DNA of 64,000 bases from Maylandia zebra (GCF_041146795.1 NC_135177.1:4371560-4435559), one strand, 5' to 3'; shown: positions 23,598 to 36,528, counted from the stretch's first letter. The notes: generated from the letters alone by a model not told the origin. Numbers and translations: made by a program.

Positions 23598-26500
23598 TAG
23601 CCATGGCCTATAGAGTATACCAGTGAAAGTAAAATCAAGCCGTGATTAGAGTTTGTATTGTATGTTTTGGGGATTCCCCCGACAGGATTTACATTTTTAT
23701 GTCACTGATTCGACAAACAAATCCTGATTTATAGCCTGTCACCCCAGGAGTCTTGACTGAGCAGGGGCTGGACAGCAACCCTTCCACATTGATCTCTGTC
23801 TGCTCACAGTCAATGATTAATGTTCCTGTCTGGATCTGTCTTTGACACAAACACACAAACTGTCCTACTTTTTCATTAAAACGTTAAAAGAACTGGTTGT
23901 GTGAAGCAACACTGAACTTTTCTTTGGATACAAAGGAAGATGCTGCCATGCTAATAGTAGAACATAAAGTACTTTCGTCTGCACCTGAATCAATTTTTTT
24001 GAGTTTGGACTCCCCATTTTAAAGTGTGGCCCAGGAGTCTCACTATCCTGCAGCTGAAAGCAGAAGTTGCACAGTGCTGGCGTGCTCCAGAGCTGACTCT
24101 CAAGGGTAACTTCTAATGGGTATTATTGCTTGCATAATTGGAAAACGCATTAAAAATAAATCAACAATTGTGCTTAGCTCTACAGTCATAATAGCTCAGC
24201 CATCAGTTGCCCATTCATTCGAGACATGATGGCTGCCAAGATACAGAAAAGTTTACCCTACAAAAAAGCATGTCACAGACATGAAAAATGAGCATGTCTC
24301 TTTAGCAAGGCAGGAAATTACAATACGTACTGGTGGGATTCAGACTGCACTTGTAGTATCAGTTCAAAGAAGCTCCCCACATAACAATTGTTTTTCTTAA
24401 CCTTGATAAATTGGTGTGCAGTTGATTTAATCAAAGATTAATTAGGGTTCATACAAACTAAAGATAGCTGTTTAAGTGGCACATGTTAAAAACGAGATAC
24501 AGATCCTTCCACCAGTGACATGTCCACTGCTCTGGCATGCTGCCATCCATACTGATGTGTGTCTGCACTTGGGCGGTTTCGCTTTGGAGTGTTCCTGAAA
24601 AGTTTACATTATAATAATGCTGATTAGAAATCCCAGAAATGATATGAGTCGCTGTGCTTCTGTGCTGGCTGATCACTTTTGTTCATTATAATAAGATCTA
24701 AATAACATTTAGCTATTCTCAGCACTCTGTGCTCTGTTCAAGCTGAGGCCTTATACTACCAATACTACCGTACTGTCCACCTTTCATAGTTCATTATGTT
24801 TAGGACATAATGTGATCTACTAAGAGCAGTCAAGTCTGTATATCGAAACTTAAAGAAAAAGGAATCCATAGAGTTATTGCATTATGTGAATGATGTCTTT
24901 CTGATCTCATTGGCAGTTTGCATGGGCTTGTTTTACAACTAATACAAACTAAGTGACCTCTAGCAGTAAATAACATGTTAGGTCTTCTTCAAAAAATTGG
25001 GTGGATCTTAAAAACCTCTGACTGCTTATGTGTACAGACTGAGGCAGCAATAATGAGAACTTGCTCAAGAATCAGTTCGTTTTTAAAGTATCTTTATTAT
25101 TAGTCTAATCTAGTGATACTTACCAGCATGTGCAATAATACACACAGTACAGTGTATCAATACAGGATTATGGGGAATTTGGCAAACTAAACTTTTCACA
25201 AAAGGAACAAATGGCTACAAAATGGGTGTGAGTAGTCTGTCTCAATGTATCCATGGCAACATTATGCTTCATGTCTTTGAAACCAAAAATATTTATTAGT
25301 CCATCTCAGATATATAAAATTAATTATAATTATTCTCCTCCTTGGTAAAGTTTTTTTTTCCTTTGTTAACGGTAAATGTCATGTTATAAATATACCTGTA
25401 TCCATATTCTGTGATCTGATTCTCACAGTTTAAAATTGGTTCCATCTTGTAGGCAACTGTTCATTATTCTTAACAGTTAACTAAAATTGTATTGCCACAG
25501 CTATTCAATCTGCAGAGATGTTAAGAAAGATTATAATTTTCTATTGGACAATTAAGATATGTTTAAATCTAAAGGGACACTGAAAAAATCTCCATCTTCA
25601 CCCTTATTGTAAGGATTTTGTACTTTGCCCTGGGGAAGTTGGGTGTCAGGGGTTCTGTGGGCAAAACAATTGTCCAGCTACTGGTGGTGCTGGAGCAATA
25701 GTTGCATGCCTGAGGAAAGCTGTTATGGAGCTAGGAGACGATGCAAGAAAGTAGGTTTTTGGCTGTGAATCTGGACAAAGGATGACATTTGGGGGGCAAC
25801 CCTAAAGCTGACCTGACACTGAACGATGTGTGAGGGGCTTAGCACCAAAGCATGATTCTTTTCTATTACATTATATTCTGTTCTTTTCCCAACATTTTTA
25901 TTCTATTTATTTCTATGAACAGCAGGTAACAAAGGGAATGATGAGCACTCGGAATTGTAGCATAGTCTCAATTTCCACTTTTACTGTGTTGACCATTTAA
26001 TTGGTCATTACATGAAAATGTGTTTCAGGTGAATTTATGGAGTAACAAAAAAGTAATGCAACATGTAGAGTAACAAATCCCTTTTTGGGTGAATAATTAA
26101 GTAAAGTACTTGAGTATTTTAAGCAAGCCAAAATATTAATCTAGTTCAGTGATCTTTTATGGTCTTTCTGATTGCCTGTTAGGAGGCCATAGTAGTATAC
26201 TCTGGCCTACTGAAAATGAAAAAGGAAATGTTCATCCTTATATTACTAATATGCAAGATCTTCTGTTGTAAGTTTTGTTGGGTGCAAAAACCTGACTTCA
26301 ATTGCTTTCACGTATGTGTTATTTAATGTGACCATTCCTGAGTGACCTGCTGTTCTGTCTGTGTATGACCAAAAGGCCCTAACTGGTTCAAATTGAGCTA
26401 GCAGATGTACTGCAGACAAAAACGCTCCGAATTTTTCAGACTCCTGGTACTCAGTAGTCTGAAATACCAAAGGCTTGACAAACAATATGACAGATTGATA

Positions 26501-27062
26501 TATGACAACACTTCAGCCAGCAGTTGATGAGAATGTGTAGCTCTATGAAACATGAAGGGGGGGGGGGGGGGTATTATTCTTGAAACATTCTCTAAACTTT
26601 TGCATTTTCATGGGACCTAGGGAATGGTTGATAGCATGACTATCCTCCACCTGCTGTGATCCCATTTGCCATCTTCCTCTCACCATACCTAAAAATGACA
26701 CCTTACTGTTGTATTTAACTTCTTTGTTACATCAGATGTTGAGTTTACAAATAAAACGCACTACGCTTTTTGGCAAATGTAGCAACTTGTTCCTCAGTCC
26801 TCCAGTTCCATGTCTAGCGTGTGCACTGTTTGTACTAAGTCATGGATCTTCTGCACATGTTGCTTCACGTGCAATGAAGGAGTGCAATATGAGTACTTTC
26901 TATCGGGTAGATCTCAGATCTTAAAGACCAATCACCTCTTGGAAGAATGGCAGTTTATTCTTTCAAGCAGTGTTTCCCAACCACTGTGCCGAAGCACATA
27001 GGTGTGCCATGAGAAATAATCAGTTGTGACATCGAATATCATCTGGTTCCACCTGATTAGTA
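23598..27062. other. AT-rich stretch without recognisable genes
   Basis: No protein family, RNA gene or clear transposon is seen on either strand. Short frames of 63 to 79 codons (for example minus strand 26246-26485) carry no motif I know. A run of 15 G lies at 26557-26571. Single-copy intergenic DNA is the simplest reading. Confidence 0.5.
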
Positions 27063-27070
27063 CTCTAAGC

Positions 27071-27303
27071 CAGGGGTAGGGAACTCCAGGCCTCGATAGC
27101 CGGTGTCCTGCAGATTTTAGATCTCACCCTGGGTCAACACGCCTGAATCAAATATAATCAAATTAGTTCATTACCAGGCCTCTGGAGAACTTCAAGACAT
27201 GTTGAAGAGGTAATTTAGCCATTTAGATCAGCTGTGTTGGATCAAGGACACATCTAAAACCTGCAGGACACCGGCTCTCAAGGCCTGGAGTTCCCTACCC
27301 CTG
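27071..27303. mobile_element. 233-bp hAT MITE
   Basis: The termini CAGGGGTAGGGAACTCCAGG and its inverse are near-perfect inverted repeats. The 8-bp flanks CTCTAAGC (27063-27070) and CTCTAAGT (27304-27311) differ at one base, as expected of an aged hAT target duplication. There is no coding capacity. Confidence 0.92.
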
Positions 27304-27379
27304 CTCTAAGTGATCGGCATGACTAACAGGCAGAAAAATTACATTCTCTTCCATTAGAGGGAAGTACAACTTCCTGCTC

Positions 27380-30160
27380 TAATTAAATGGGTTGCCAGTG
27401 GGGGGCTTGGGTCCTGGCTGTTGTGCCTGGCTGTTGTGTCGCCGGAGCAGTGGGCGGGTGGGTGCAGGGGGGCTCAGCCCCAGTGCACGGGACCTCTGGT
27501 GCATCGGCCCAACTAGGGGGCTCTCTAACTGGTGGGGAGGTTGTTATATCTTTGCAGGTGGTCTCCTCACTACAGGAGCTCACTCTGCAGGTGGGGGGAG
27601 AGACATAGGAGAGGTGGAGAATGAACTTAACCTGGGTGTCTGTTGTCCTGTGTAGTTTGGGAGATGATTGGATGATGGGGTGGGTGCAGTTTTCTCTGGG
27701 GTGGAGTTGGGTGGGCTACCCCGGACTCTGTGGGGCTGGGCGGTGCTGCTGCTGCGGGCCCCGGTCCGGATGGGCCTGGGCCCCCTTGCCCTGGTGGGTT
27801 CCAGAGTGTGGGGGTGCCTACTGGGGTCAGCGGGGGAGCTGGCCCCAGGGAGGGGCCGCTTGCCCCTCCCTTTCTTCCCTCCCCATCCTCAGCTGCCTCC
27901 CTATTCCCGCTCTACCACACCCACCCACACACGCAGGGCTTGGGGTGCAGGTATGTCACCAGGGTGCAGGGGAGGCACTCCCCCTCTGTCCCCTTCTGGC
28001 CACCTGTGCCTCAATTTTATTCTGCAACCTAGACATCCACATTACTCACACTTTCACATAACACATACATATAGGGCCTTGGGGGTGGGCACGTTTTACA
28101 GCATCCAGAGGATGGTCGGTGTACTCCAACCCAACTGGTGCCCTACCCTCAATTTTAAATGCATTTAGACACTAAGGGTTTTCGGGAAGAGTTGGTGCTG
28201 CTCTCTGAGAGGAAGCTAGTACCATGCTCTCCTGAGTTTTAAATGCACTTTAGAACAACACACAGCAATATGAGCGGGCGTAGGGAGGTTTGAGGTCTTC
28301 ACTCACCCCGGTTCTGTTAGCCGTCAGGGCTGGGGGGCTAGGAGGAGGTGCTGGCTGTCAGACTGGGGTCTGGGATGCGGGGCCTCCCTGCTACTGCAGA
28401 TAAGGAGGTGGTTCACTTGCCTCCACCCCAGAGAGAAGGGTTACATCTCCTGGGTCTAGGTGCGGCTTGCCCCTCTGAGGGCGGGGGTACCTGGACCTGG
28501 GATATAGAGTATGTTTGGGGAGTGCGACTGTCTGTGCAGTGTCTATTTGTGTCTGTCTACACGTTGGGTGAGTGCAGAGTATTTGGTTGTGCATATGAGG
28601 TGGGAATGCACGTCTTGGTCCGCGTGTGCCTGTTCGTCTGTGTCTATATGTCAGGTTGGGTCTTAGACTCAACCTCTCTGGGTACATCTCAGGCCCTCTA
28701 AAGTACGGAGGCCTATCTCCCCTCACCACACTCCCTGCCGGTGGCTGATGCCCTCAGACGTTGGTGTGTTGGTGGTCCTTGTCGTCTGGGGCTGGGCGCT
28801 CATGTATGTACCGGCTCACTCCTGGTGGCCGATTGGCGGGGCCGGGCGCCTGTGGCCCGGCTGGGCTCCTTCTGGGGGGTGGGATGCCCTCAGGCCTCTG
28901 GCCTCTGGGCCTGAAGCTCGGTCCTCTCTGGCACAGCTGGCTGCCGGCAGAGCCCGCGGGCACGCCACTGCAACCCCCTCTGACCTCTGCACCGTAGCTG
29001 CGGGGTGACCTCTCCTTTGGGGCTCTACTCAGCTCTTCCCAGGAGGGTGGCACAGTTCCCCCCCTTTTGGTGGTCCTCCTCGGGTCCTTGTACTCTGGGG
29101 CCTCTGGATATCTGGGGCCTGGATCTCCTCCATACCTGCTTCGTACCCTGGTGGACGGGGCTATGGCTCCCCACACTCCCTAGCAGATCGTTACATGGGG
29201 AAACCTTTGGAATACAAGCATGCTGATCCTGTCACAAACTGAAAGCAGGGACTCAAGCGCAGAGCAGGTTGACGTCTCAGAACACGATTTATTTACACAC
29301 CAGTGCAATAATATATACAGTGACGGGGAAAGTCCAGGGTTCCAGGGGATAGGGGAAGGCTCTCTCTCACGCTCGCTCACGTCCTCACATCCGACTCACA
29401 CACGTCCGTACCGCGGGAAAATAAACTGGAACAGGAAAGGGAGAAATCACTCACAAATCACGAAGGTAGGGCGTAAAGGTATAAGACCAAAAGAAAGACT
29501 AACGTCAGTAGCTCAATCATCCAGCGATGAGAGGATCTGTGACCCAGCCTCAAATAGTAGATGGGTAATCAGCTGATCGCCAACAGCTGTGTGAGCCAAG
29601 GGCGGGAGCCAGCTGTGAGCTCCGCCCAGGCAGAGAGGTAGGGGAGAAAGAGAAAAAGCAAAAACACAAGTGTAGCCTTGTGAGGCCGGCTGGGCAGGCA
29701 CAGGGACCATGACAGATCCACACAGGTATGCACACAGGTGTACACACGGGTGTTCACAGATGCGGACTACACCTTTCTTGGCTGCTGCCTCAAAGCACGT
29801 TGTGCGCTGTCTATCTTGCGTGCTGCACAATATCGTTTATTATTTAGTATCTACTGTTATCTACTGCTAGCAAGTTTATTGTGATGGTGCTGTTTTTTTT
29901 TATTATGTTGCTCTTTGTTGTTTGCTTTCTCTTCTGTTTTTTTTTCTCCATACAGGTGATCCAGGTGTTTTGTTTGTTTGTTTGTTTGGTTTTTTTTGTT
30001 TTGTTTTTTTCTTTCTTCCCCCCCTTCTCACCATCTCTTCTCCACTTTGGTTTTCTTTCTCTCCCTCTCTTTCTTTCATTCTTTCTCCCTGTCCTATCCC
30101 CCAGTCATGTCTGTCCCATTTGTAGCAACTGAAAATAAAATAAATTCATAATTATAATAA
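27380..30160 (+). mobile_element. Probable LINE 3' region, GC-rich, interrupted by an LTR
   Basis: A GC-rich tract (27380-29224) is followed, after the LTR insertion, by an AT-rich end with CT-rich and T-rich tracts and CCCAGTCATGTCTGTCCCAT, finishing in AATAAAATAAA. A second end of the same kind is at 32440-32620. The poly-pyrimidine tract and A-rich terminus fit the 3' untranslated region of an L1/Tx1-type LINE. No reverse transcriptase is present. Overlapping frames of up to 166 codons in the GC-rich part are low-complexity and unconvincing. Confidence 0.45.
29230..29714 (-). mobile_element. Solo LTR (485 bp)
   Basis: On the minus strand it begins TGTCATGG and ends TTGTGACA, with the TG...CA ends typical of LTRs. 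GATCC flanks both sides (29225-29229 and 29715-29719), a 5-bp target duplication. An AATAAA signal lies near 29290 on the minus strand. No internal retroelement sequence adjoins it, so it is probably a product of LTR-LTR recombination. Confidence 0.82.
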
Positions 30161-30589
30161 AGGTCAATCAAATGGACTAATATGGCAAGGCCATGATGAT
30201 CCACTTGGTAAAATAAATCCGCTTGGCATCTTTCTTGGCCTTAAGACAACAATTCTGATGGCTAAAGATCCAAACGGGACACAAAATTTTTTTTAAAATA
30301 AATAAATAAATGGGTTGCCAGTAAAACGGAAGAAGACGAAGAAGAAATTGCATACTAGTCATCCTGTGAGACGACGCAGCGCATAATAGCAATAGATAAA
30401 TATTTAAAAAGAAAAAGTAGTAAATCTGACCTGAGTCCAACAATTGGCAACTATTTAAGAGTTTGTTGGTGCTTAGATTTGGTGTCAATTACAATTACAA
30501 CTTCAAGTTCAACACATAATTCAGAAAAAACACAAAAACTATATAGGTATATAAAAACCATATAACTTATAGGTATATTCACCAATAAG
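30161..30589. other. AT-rich stretch, nothing recognised
   Basis: It contains an (AAAT)n tract and short frames without motifs. I see no gene or definable element. Confidence 0.4.
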
Positions 30590-31257
30590 GCAAAAATAAC
30601 CATCTGCCTAATTTTGCATTTGTTCCCTTTTTGCTGCAAGAACAGCCCAGACCCATGAAAGCATGGATTCCACTAGCATTTGACTCTAAGATGATAGCAG
30701 CAGATCAATTAAGTCCTCTAGTTCCGAACTGGGGCCTCCATGGATGGGACATGATCAGCACATTCCACAGACGCTTGATTTGATTTAGATCTAGAGAATT
30801 TGGAGGCCAAGTTAATACCTAAAAATTTGTTGTCCTCCTCAAACCACGTTTGTGGCATGGCACATTATCTTACTGAAAGAGACCACAGTCATCAGGGAAC
30901 ACCCTTTCCATAAAAGGATATACATTGTACATGGTCTGCAACATTGCTTAGGTAGGTGGCACTCGTCAAAGTAACACTCACATACAGATGGCAGAACCCA
31001 AGGTTTCCCAGTAGAACATTGCCCAAAGCACTGCACTGTCTCTGGAGGGTTGCCTTTTACCTATAGGGTATCCTGGTGCCAGGCAAATGGTGCACATACA
31101 TATGGCCACCCACATAATGTAAACGAAATGAATCAGACCAGGCTACCTTCTCTGATTGCTCGTGGTCCAGTTCTGGTGCTGAAGTCTGCAATGTTGGCAC
31201 TTTTGGCAGTTGACTGGGGTCATCATAGGCAATCTGACTGGTCTTCAGCTATGCAGC
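30590..31257 (-). pseudogene. Tc1-like transposase remnant
   Basis: Minus-strand reading in shifting frames gives segments typical of Tc1 transposases, in order: RPVRLPMMTPVN, HQNWTTSNQR, a DVTLTSATYLSNVADHV segment, DNVPCH (second catalytic Asp), WPPNSLDLNQIKRLWNVL and a C-terminal ESMLAWVWAVLAAKG. The catalytic Glu of the usual NPIE motif is replaced by Lys. Several stops and frameshifts are present and terminal repeats are not found. It is an old dead copy. Confidence 0.85.
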
Positions 31258-31330
31258 CTCATAATTCAATTCAGTTTTATTTATACAGTGCCAAATCACA
31301 ACAACAGTTGCCTCAGTGTGTTTCTTTCCT
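31258..31330. repeat. LINE tail fragment
   Basis: CAGTTTTATTTATACAGTGC and CAAATCACAACAACAGTTGC match the start of the longer repeat at 50945. Only about 70 bases are kept. Confidence 0.65.
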
Positions 31331-31391
31331 ACCTGAAATATTTTTACCATATTATGCATTGTCATCCAGATATAAACTATGCTGTGAAAAA

Positions 31392-32375
31392 TAGAGATGT
31401 GTCGGTCGCAAATGAAATTGCTCTTAGAGCCAACTCTTTGAAGTGAACGACGCAAGCCGGCTTCTTATTGGGAGCCGTGTTTTTTTTTTTCTTTCTCTCA
31501 CCCTCTCTCTCTCTCGCACATTTTTTTTTTCACTTCACGCCACACGTGAGTCTTGTGCTTGCGCTGAGCAGAGGGGGGAGGGGTGGTAGTTACACTCGCA
31601 GTAGCACAGAAACAGAACGGAAAGGGAAAGAGAGAGAAAGAGAGCCAGGGACAACAACAAGAAACAACATCATCACATTAGAAAGGTATAGTAATCATTC
31701 ACAATTATTTTCAGTAGCAGATGATAAAGGATTCAGAAAGTTTATTCATGCAGTGAATTCTATGTATGCAATTCCAAGCAGGAATACACTCTCCCAAAAA
31801 ATCATCCCAGGCCTATATGACAGAGAATGTACATCTTCTTTTTCGGTTTGCATATTTTAATTTATATTTTGTGGTTTGCAGTGTTTTGTGTTGTTTTGGA
31901 GTTTGTACGCGTTTCAGAGTTTGTACGCATTTTGGAGTTTGTACGTGCTTTGTCTCTAGGGGCCAACGTAAATATACTTTTAATTATTCACTCCACATAA
32001 AATGTAATAAATAAATTATAAAATACAAAACCAACAATTTTCATTTCAACTTTTAACTATTTAAAATTTCAGCTTTCTCCTTTTAAACAAATTTAAAGTG
32101 AAAAAACGCAAAGAACTGCAAACCATAACACAATAAAATATAAATTAAAATATGCAAAACAAAAAGAAGATGCACATTCTCTGTCACATAAGCCTGGGAT
32201 GAGAGTGTTACTGCTTGGAATTGCATACACAGGATTCACTGCATGAATGAACTTTCTGAATTCTTTATCATCCGCAAGTGAAAATAGGTATAGTATAGTA
32301 ATCATCCACAATGATGATTACTATACCTTTCTAATGTGACGATGTTGTCTCTTGTTGTTGTCCCTGGCTCTCCTT
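31392..32375. mobile_element. Fold-back hAT remnant (inverted duplication)
   Basis: The left part starts TAGAGATGTGTCGGTCGC, a hAT-type end, and contains AGCCAGGGACAACAACAAG (about 31642). The sequence 31638-31900 recurs inverted at 32095-32370. Each arm encodes a short hAT transposase segment: plus strand 31715-31840 reads DDKGFRKFIHAVNSMYAIPS, minus strand 32175-32290 reads DDKEFRKFIHAVNPVYAIPS. The arms have diverged and are separated by about 195 bases. Neither can encode an enzyme. Confidence 0.75.
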
Positions 32376-32632
32376 CTTGCTCTGTTCCACCGTATATATG
32401 TATATATAAACATATAGAAATAAAACTACGTTTTTTTTTTACAGTAGTAATTCTTTTTGTTTTTTTGTCTGCTTATTTTGTTGGCTTTTGTTTTTTGCCC
32501 TTTATCCCCATCCCTCTTCCCCACTGTTTTTCTTTCCCCTCTTTCTTTCTCCCCTTTCTTTTCCCCAGTCAAGTCTGTCCCATATTTAGCAAGTGAAATC
32601 TTGCAATAAATGATAAATCTTAGAAGTGATAC
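32376..32632 (+). mobile_element. 5'-truncated LINE 3' end
   Basis: T- and CT-rich tract followed by TCCCCAGTCAAGTCTGTCCC and an A-rich end. It is the same end as at 30090-30160 and lies in the same orientation. Confidence 0.55.
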
Positions 32633-32643
32633 CTTTACCCAAG

Positions 32644-33864
32644 TGTGGCGAGACGAGGATGGGATATAAAGTAATTACTCTTCACAGTTTTAAGGAATGA
32701 CAACGCCACCCTGGGAATTTCACCCAGAGAATACTGGAAATAACACTAAATCACCGAAAAGGCACTTAGGTTCACTATACTCAATCCAGAGATGAGGTTC
32801 GACAATAAACAAATTGACAATTTATTAATAATTATTTAAAACACCATATAAAGGCACAATCATAAATATTCAAGTACAAATATGCTTAAAAAGGTATTCA
32901 GAGCTGAGGCTTACCAGTGGAGGGGCAGGGATGCCACACACAAACTAAAGAAAGAAAACACACCCAAAACACAAGTGCAGCACACTATCACACACTCACA
33001 CTAATAAACTAAACAAGGCAGGTGTGTACACTCAAGGGATCCCACCACCAAGGCACCCTAGTCTCCTCCACGTCGGCACTCCGCATCTGAATAAAAGAAA
33101 CAAAGAAAATTTTAATATATTACAACAAACTAATGTGTAGCACCGGGGGATAACCCAACTGCAGGACCACACTGGTGATCTACAGCTAGAAAAAGGGCCT
33201 CCCACCAGTGGTGTAACAAAAATCCAAACTACAAATCAAAAGCAATAAAACAACATACAATCTGGATAAAACTCTAAAATCTGGAGCAAACGGAATCGCC
33301 GTACTGCTCCAACTTGCCGTCACACGACGACAAGTTAACAGTCAATCAATATGCACGCCAGCTGACTCCGATAACCGGCATGCATATGGCCGTTGTCCAC
33401 GCCGACGTCCACTGTAAAAGCTGACAGCAGCAGGGAAAGAAATCTCACAACGGGAACAGACAATAAAAGCACAGCAAGGCAAAACAGCAGCACTTCAGTT
33501 CGCGTAGCTTGGCGCAAAACTAAGGCCCACACTTCCTGCGAAACATAATAAATAATTACTATAAAAGAACAATAGAAGGCAGAGAGCGTAACAAAAGTTG
33601 ATTACGTACCAAGTAAGCCGTGTCATAGAACGTAAGCAGAATAGCTCAGAGGAGGCTTCTATAGCTACGACCAGCCGCGATGGAGACTTCAGAGGAGTAA
33701 CCCACAAATGATCTCTACCACACCGAGGGGAAGTCAGGTGACCAAAAAGGAGATCACAGGCAATCGATGCAGAGACACTCAAATGGCCACTATTTATACC
33801 AGCGCCCCCTAATGGGCCAGGCTGAAAGTGGGTTGGACCGAGGGATAACATTCATCCTGCCACA
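32644..33864 (-). mobile_element. Putative long solo LTR (1.22 kb)
   Basis: The sequence runs from TGTGGCGAG to CTGCCACA with inverted TGTGGC/GCCACA ends and is flanked by CAAG on both sides (32640-32643 and 33865-33868). The minus-strand orientation is suggested by AATAAA-type signals in the 32820-32850 region. No reverse transcriptase or gag is inside. The 4-bp duplication and TG..CA ends fit an LTR; another terminal-repeat element is not excluded. Confidence 0.6.
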
Positions 33865-33868
33865 CAAG

Positions 33869-34392
33869 GATGATCTTGAGAACAGGACTTCCACAGGGCT
33901 GCCCGCTGGACAACTCAAGGGGGTTCCCAGCCACTTCGATAATGAACTATGTATTTGAACATATCTCCAGAATTGATTACACTGCAACTTATATAACTCC
34001 ACAACTTGATCAAAGCTTAAAAAACATTTGGTCCCACAGTCAAAGAAATCTGGTACATAGAGGATGCCTGCCTTACGCCACTGTAACCAGTCAACCGGTG
34101 TCCCTCCAATTAAAATTCTTTTATTCCCCCATGGATTTACTGAAGGAGATTTGATAAAATCCCAACGACCCGCCCTTTGTAATTATAAAGTGGTTTTCAT
34201 TTTAAAAAAAGGCAAACATTTGTTTGTTTCTTTATTCAACTTCTAACAGTGGTACTTAGTAAGCACATATTCAATAAATGCCAATTATTTACATGGCAAT
34301 GCACTTCTGGCATAAATCTAGACCCCCTAGATAAACCCAGTATGCAGGTTCATCTGTAACAGTCCTTGTGCCACGGATCAACACTGTTGCTT
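33869..34392. other. Unassigned stretch before the SINE
   Basis: A 94-codon plus-strand frame (33870-34154) begins with residues that look a little like the PQG motif of reverse transcriptase, but nothing around it supports this. I see no other feature. Confidence 0.35.
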
Positions 34393-34720
34393 CTAATAAT
34401 AATAATAATAATAATGGATTGGATTTATATAGCGCTTTTCAAGGCACCCAAAGCGCTTTACAATGCCACTATTCATTCACTCTCACATTCACACACTGGT
34501 GGAGACAAGCTACAGTTGTAGCCACAGCTGCCCTGGGGCAGACTGACAGAAGCGAGGCTGCCATATCGCGCCATCGGCCCCTCTGCCCAACACCAGTAGG
34601 CGGTAGGGTAAATTGTCTTGCCCAAGGACACAACGACCAGGACAGAGAGCCCGGGGATCGAACCGGCAACCTTCTGGTTACAGATACGCTTCCCAACCCC
34701 CTGAGCCACGGTCGCCCCTG
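34393..34720 (-). mobile_element. tRNA-derived SINE (V-SINE/AFC-like)
   Basis: On the minus strand a tRNA-like head has an A box (TGGCTCAGGGGG, 34697-34708) and a B box (GGTTCGATCCC, 34654-34664). A conserved body follows, then a tail AGCGCTATATAAATCCAATC ending in (ATT)n. The tail resembles L2-type LINE 3' ends, which would supply the reverse transcriptase. It is nearly full length and little mutated. This SINE type is common in percomorph fish. Confidence 0.92.
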
Positions 34721-35659
34721 CACACATTTTTCTGGTAACATGAACATGACTTTGTTATGTTGTTGTTATGTTTTTCATTCCGGTCAAATATTTATAGAAA
34801 CCACTTGTTTATCAGACATGAACTTTTTGTGTTAATTGTATTGGACTACTATGTGTTATATTGACAAGATTATTTTATGGTAAGCTTATTTTATTTTATA
34901 ACAAATTTCTAATATATAATATATAATCTAATATATAATTGAGTGCTCAATAAATAAAACTAAATTAAGGCTGATCTTACTGTATGTGCTGTACACTTTC
35001 TCTTCAATCAAAGAAATAAGCAAAACATTTTTGAACAATGACCTGTATTTTTGAAAATACTACACATTTGTAACAATGGACTTTCAATTCAGGCTTCCAA
35101 AATATACATGAGTCATATTTGTACAATGCATCTCTTGAAAAACATTCCACAACATTCCTCAAAGTTATCTGCTGTAACCTGAATTCAACATTGTGGGGTC
35201 TTATGACATCGCGCTTATGTAAAAAATAGTTTTTTAAAGGTAAGAGCCATAAAATAAATAGCAACAGGGGTGTAATTATTAAAATGACACAAAGAAGAGA
35301 CTTAAAATAACATTATAACCCACAGGCACAAAACAAAGAGACCTAAACTGATTAGTATTGGCTTGCTTCTATCACTAAACATCACAATCACTAATACTAG
35401 ACGATGCAATCTGTTTGTAGTGGTGCACCTTGGGAAAAAAATTGCAAACTGGTGAAATTGGTGCAAGGCACGAGAGTAATGGACATTCAAAGTTTTAATT
35501 TTTTTAAAAAAAAAAGCCAATAAAGGCCCCAAGTTGAAAAGTGCCAGAAAAATAAGTTTCACTATGTACTGCAACTTTACCAGTGCTGGGTTAAAAGAAA
35601 GGATGGTACATATTCGAAGAGGTAAACATGTTGTTCCCACATCATAACTGGAAAACCGT

Positions 35660-36528
35660 TCAATCGTACAGTCTGGTCCTGAAAACCTGGGCCTTCTTTG
35701 AAAGGCTGTTCCTTTTGAGCTCCATAACCAGTTTATATAATACCTCGAAGGTATACTTTTCCAGTGGGTAGGTGAGGTTCAAAGTGTACATTAGTCCAAA
35801 CAGCATTGCAGCTGCTAGGGTATAGTTATCCAAATCCTGCCAGACTCTCTGGCCTTCAAGGACTATCCCGATGTCCTCAGGGCTGCCATTGCCATCTTTT
35901 GACTTTATGATGTAAATTCCCATGGTTGTTTCCTTATTAGATCGTTGGATAATGGCTTCATCTGTGGCCTAGAAAATGCAGAATTCCAAAATTTAATTAA
36001 ACAGAACACTGGTCAAAGAACATTATACCAAATCTTATTTTAATCTGTGTCACTGTTCCAAAAAATGTTAACATTAACACATTAGGTGAACAAAAATGGA
36101 TTCATTACAGCATGTGATTTGAGTCCTTAGAATGCTTAAAAAGGTAATGCATTTCTGAAGTGAAATCTCCATGCAAAGAAGCAGAATACTATCAGAGCAT
36201 AGAGAGGTGTTCAACTATGAACTCCACACATAGTTCTAATGCAGTTAAAAGAAAAAAAAAACGCACCCATGGTAAATTGTGAAAATCCCAGGTGATTTTC
36301 AACATACTCCTGGCATAGAGTGACAAGCAGCATTTTGTTAAAATTAGTATTTTCCCTTAAGTGTATACACAAATTAATTTTTTTTCTTACCTGGGCCGTG
36401 GGCTCCAGAATGTTCTGCAGTCTTCTTCCTATCTGTCCTCCTCGCCTTTTGAAGACTTTTATTAGTTTGTCAGATAGCACATCTATCTGCGAGAGTAATC
36501 TGGACTGGAATGCGCTTAAACTCTGCAT
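35660..36528 (-). CDS. Uncharacterised teleost protein, two coding exons, 148 aa
   Basis: Exon 2 (36391-36534) follows a good acceptor (TTCTCTTTTTTAG), has its ATG at 36528 and ends CAG/GTAAGA. Exon 3 coding (35660-35968) follows TTTTCTAG and continues in phase 0. The N-terminal 46 residues are basic (MQSLSAFQSRLLSQIDVLSD, then KRRGG). The C-terminal half reads IYIIKSKDGNG, DIGIVLEG and AMLFGLMYTLNLTYP, then YTFEVLYKLVMEL. This last block resembles a domain I recall at the end of many unnamed teleost proteins, some near SAMD3-like genes; I cannot name a function. Two candidate first exons lie upstream (37475 and 38363). A polyadenylation signal on this strand is possible at 34890-34895. Frame, splice phases and promoter-like first exons together make this the best host gene in the window. 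Confidence 0.72.

Noticed and set aside
24458..26485. Short minus-strand frames in the gene-free stretch
   Set aside because: No motif, splice context or codon bias that I can see supports them.
27621..28168. Overlapping 100-166 codon frames in the GC-rich tract
   Set aside because: All three frames are open because of high GC, and composition is low-complexity; an untranslated LINE region explains it better.
33870..34154. Reverse-transcriptase-like start (PQG motif) in a 94-codon frame
   Set aside because: The likeness covers about ten codons and no neighbouring motif follows.
34654..34720. tRNA gene on the minus strand
   Set aside because: A and B boxes are present, but the sequence continues into a SINE body and L2-type tail, so it is a SINE head.
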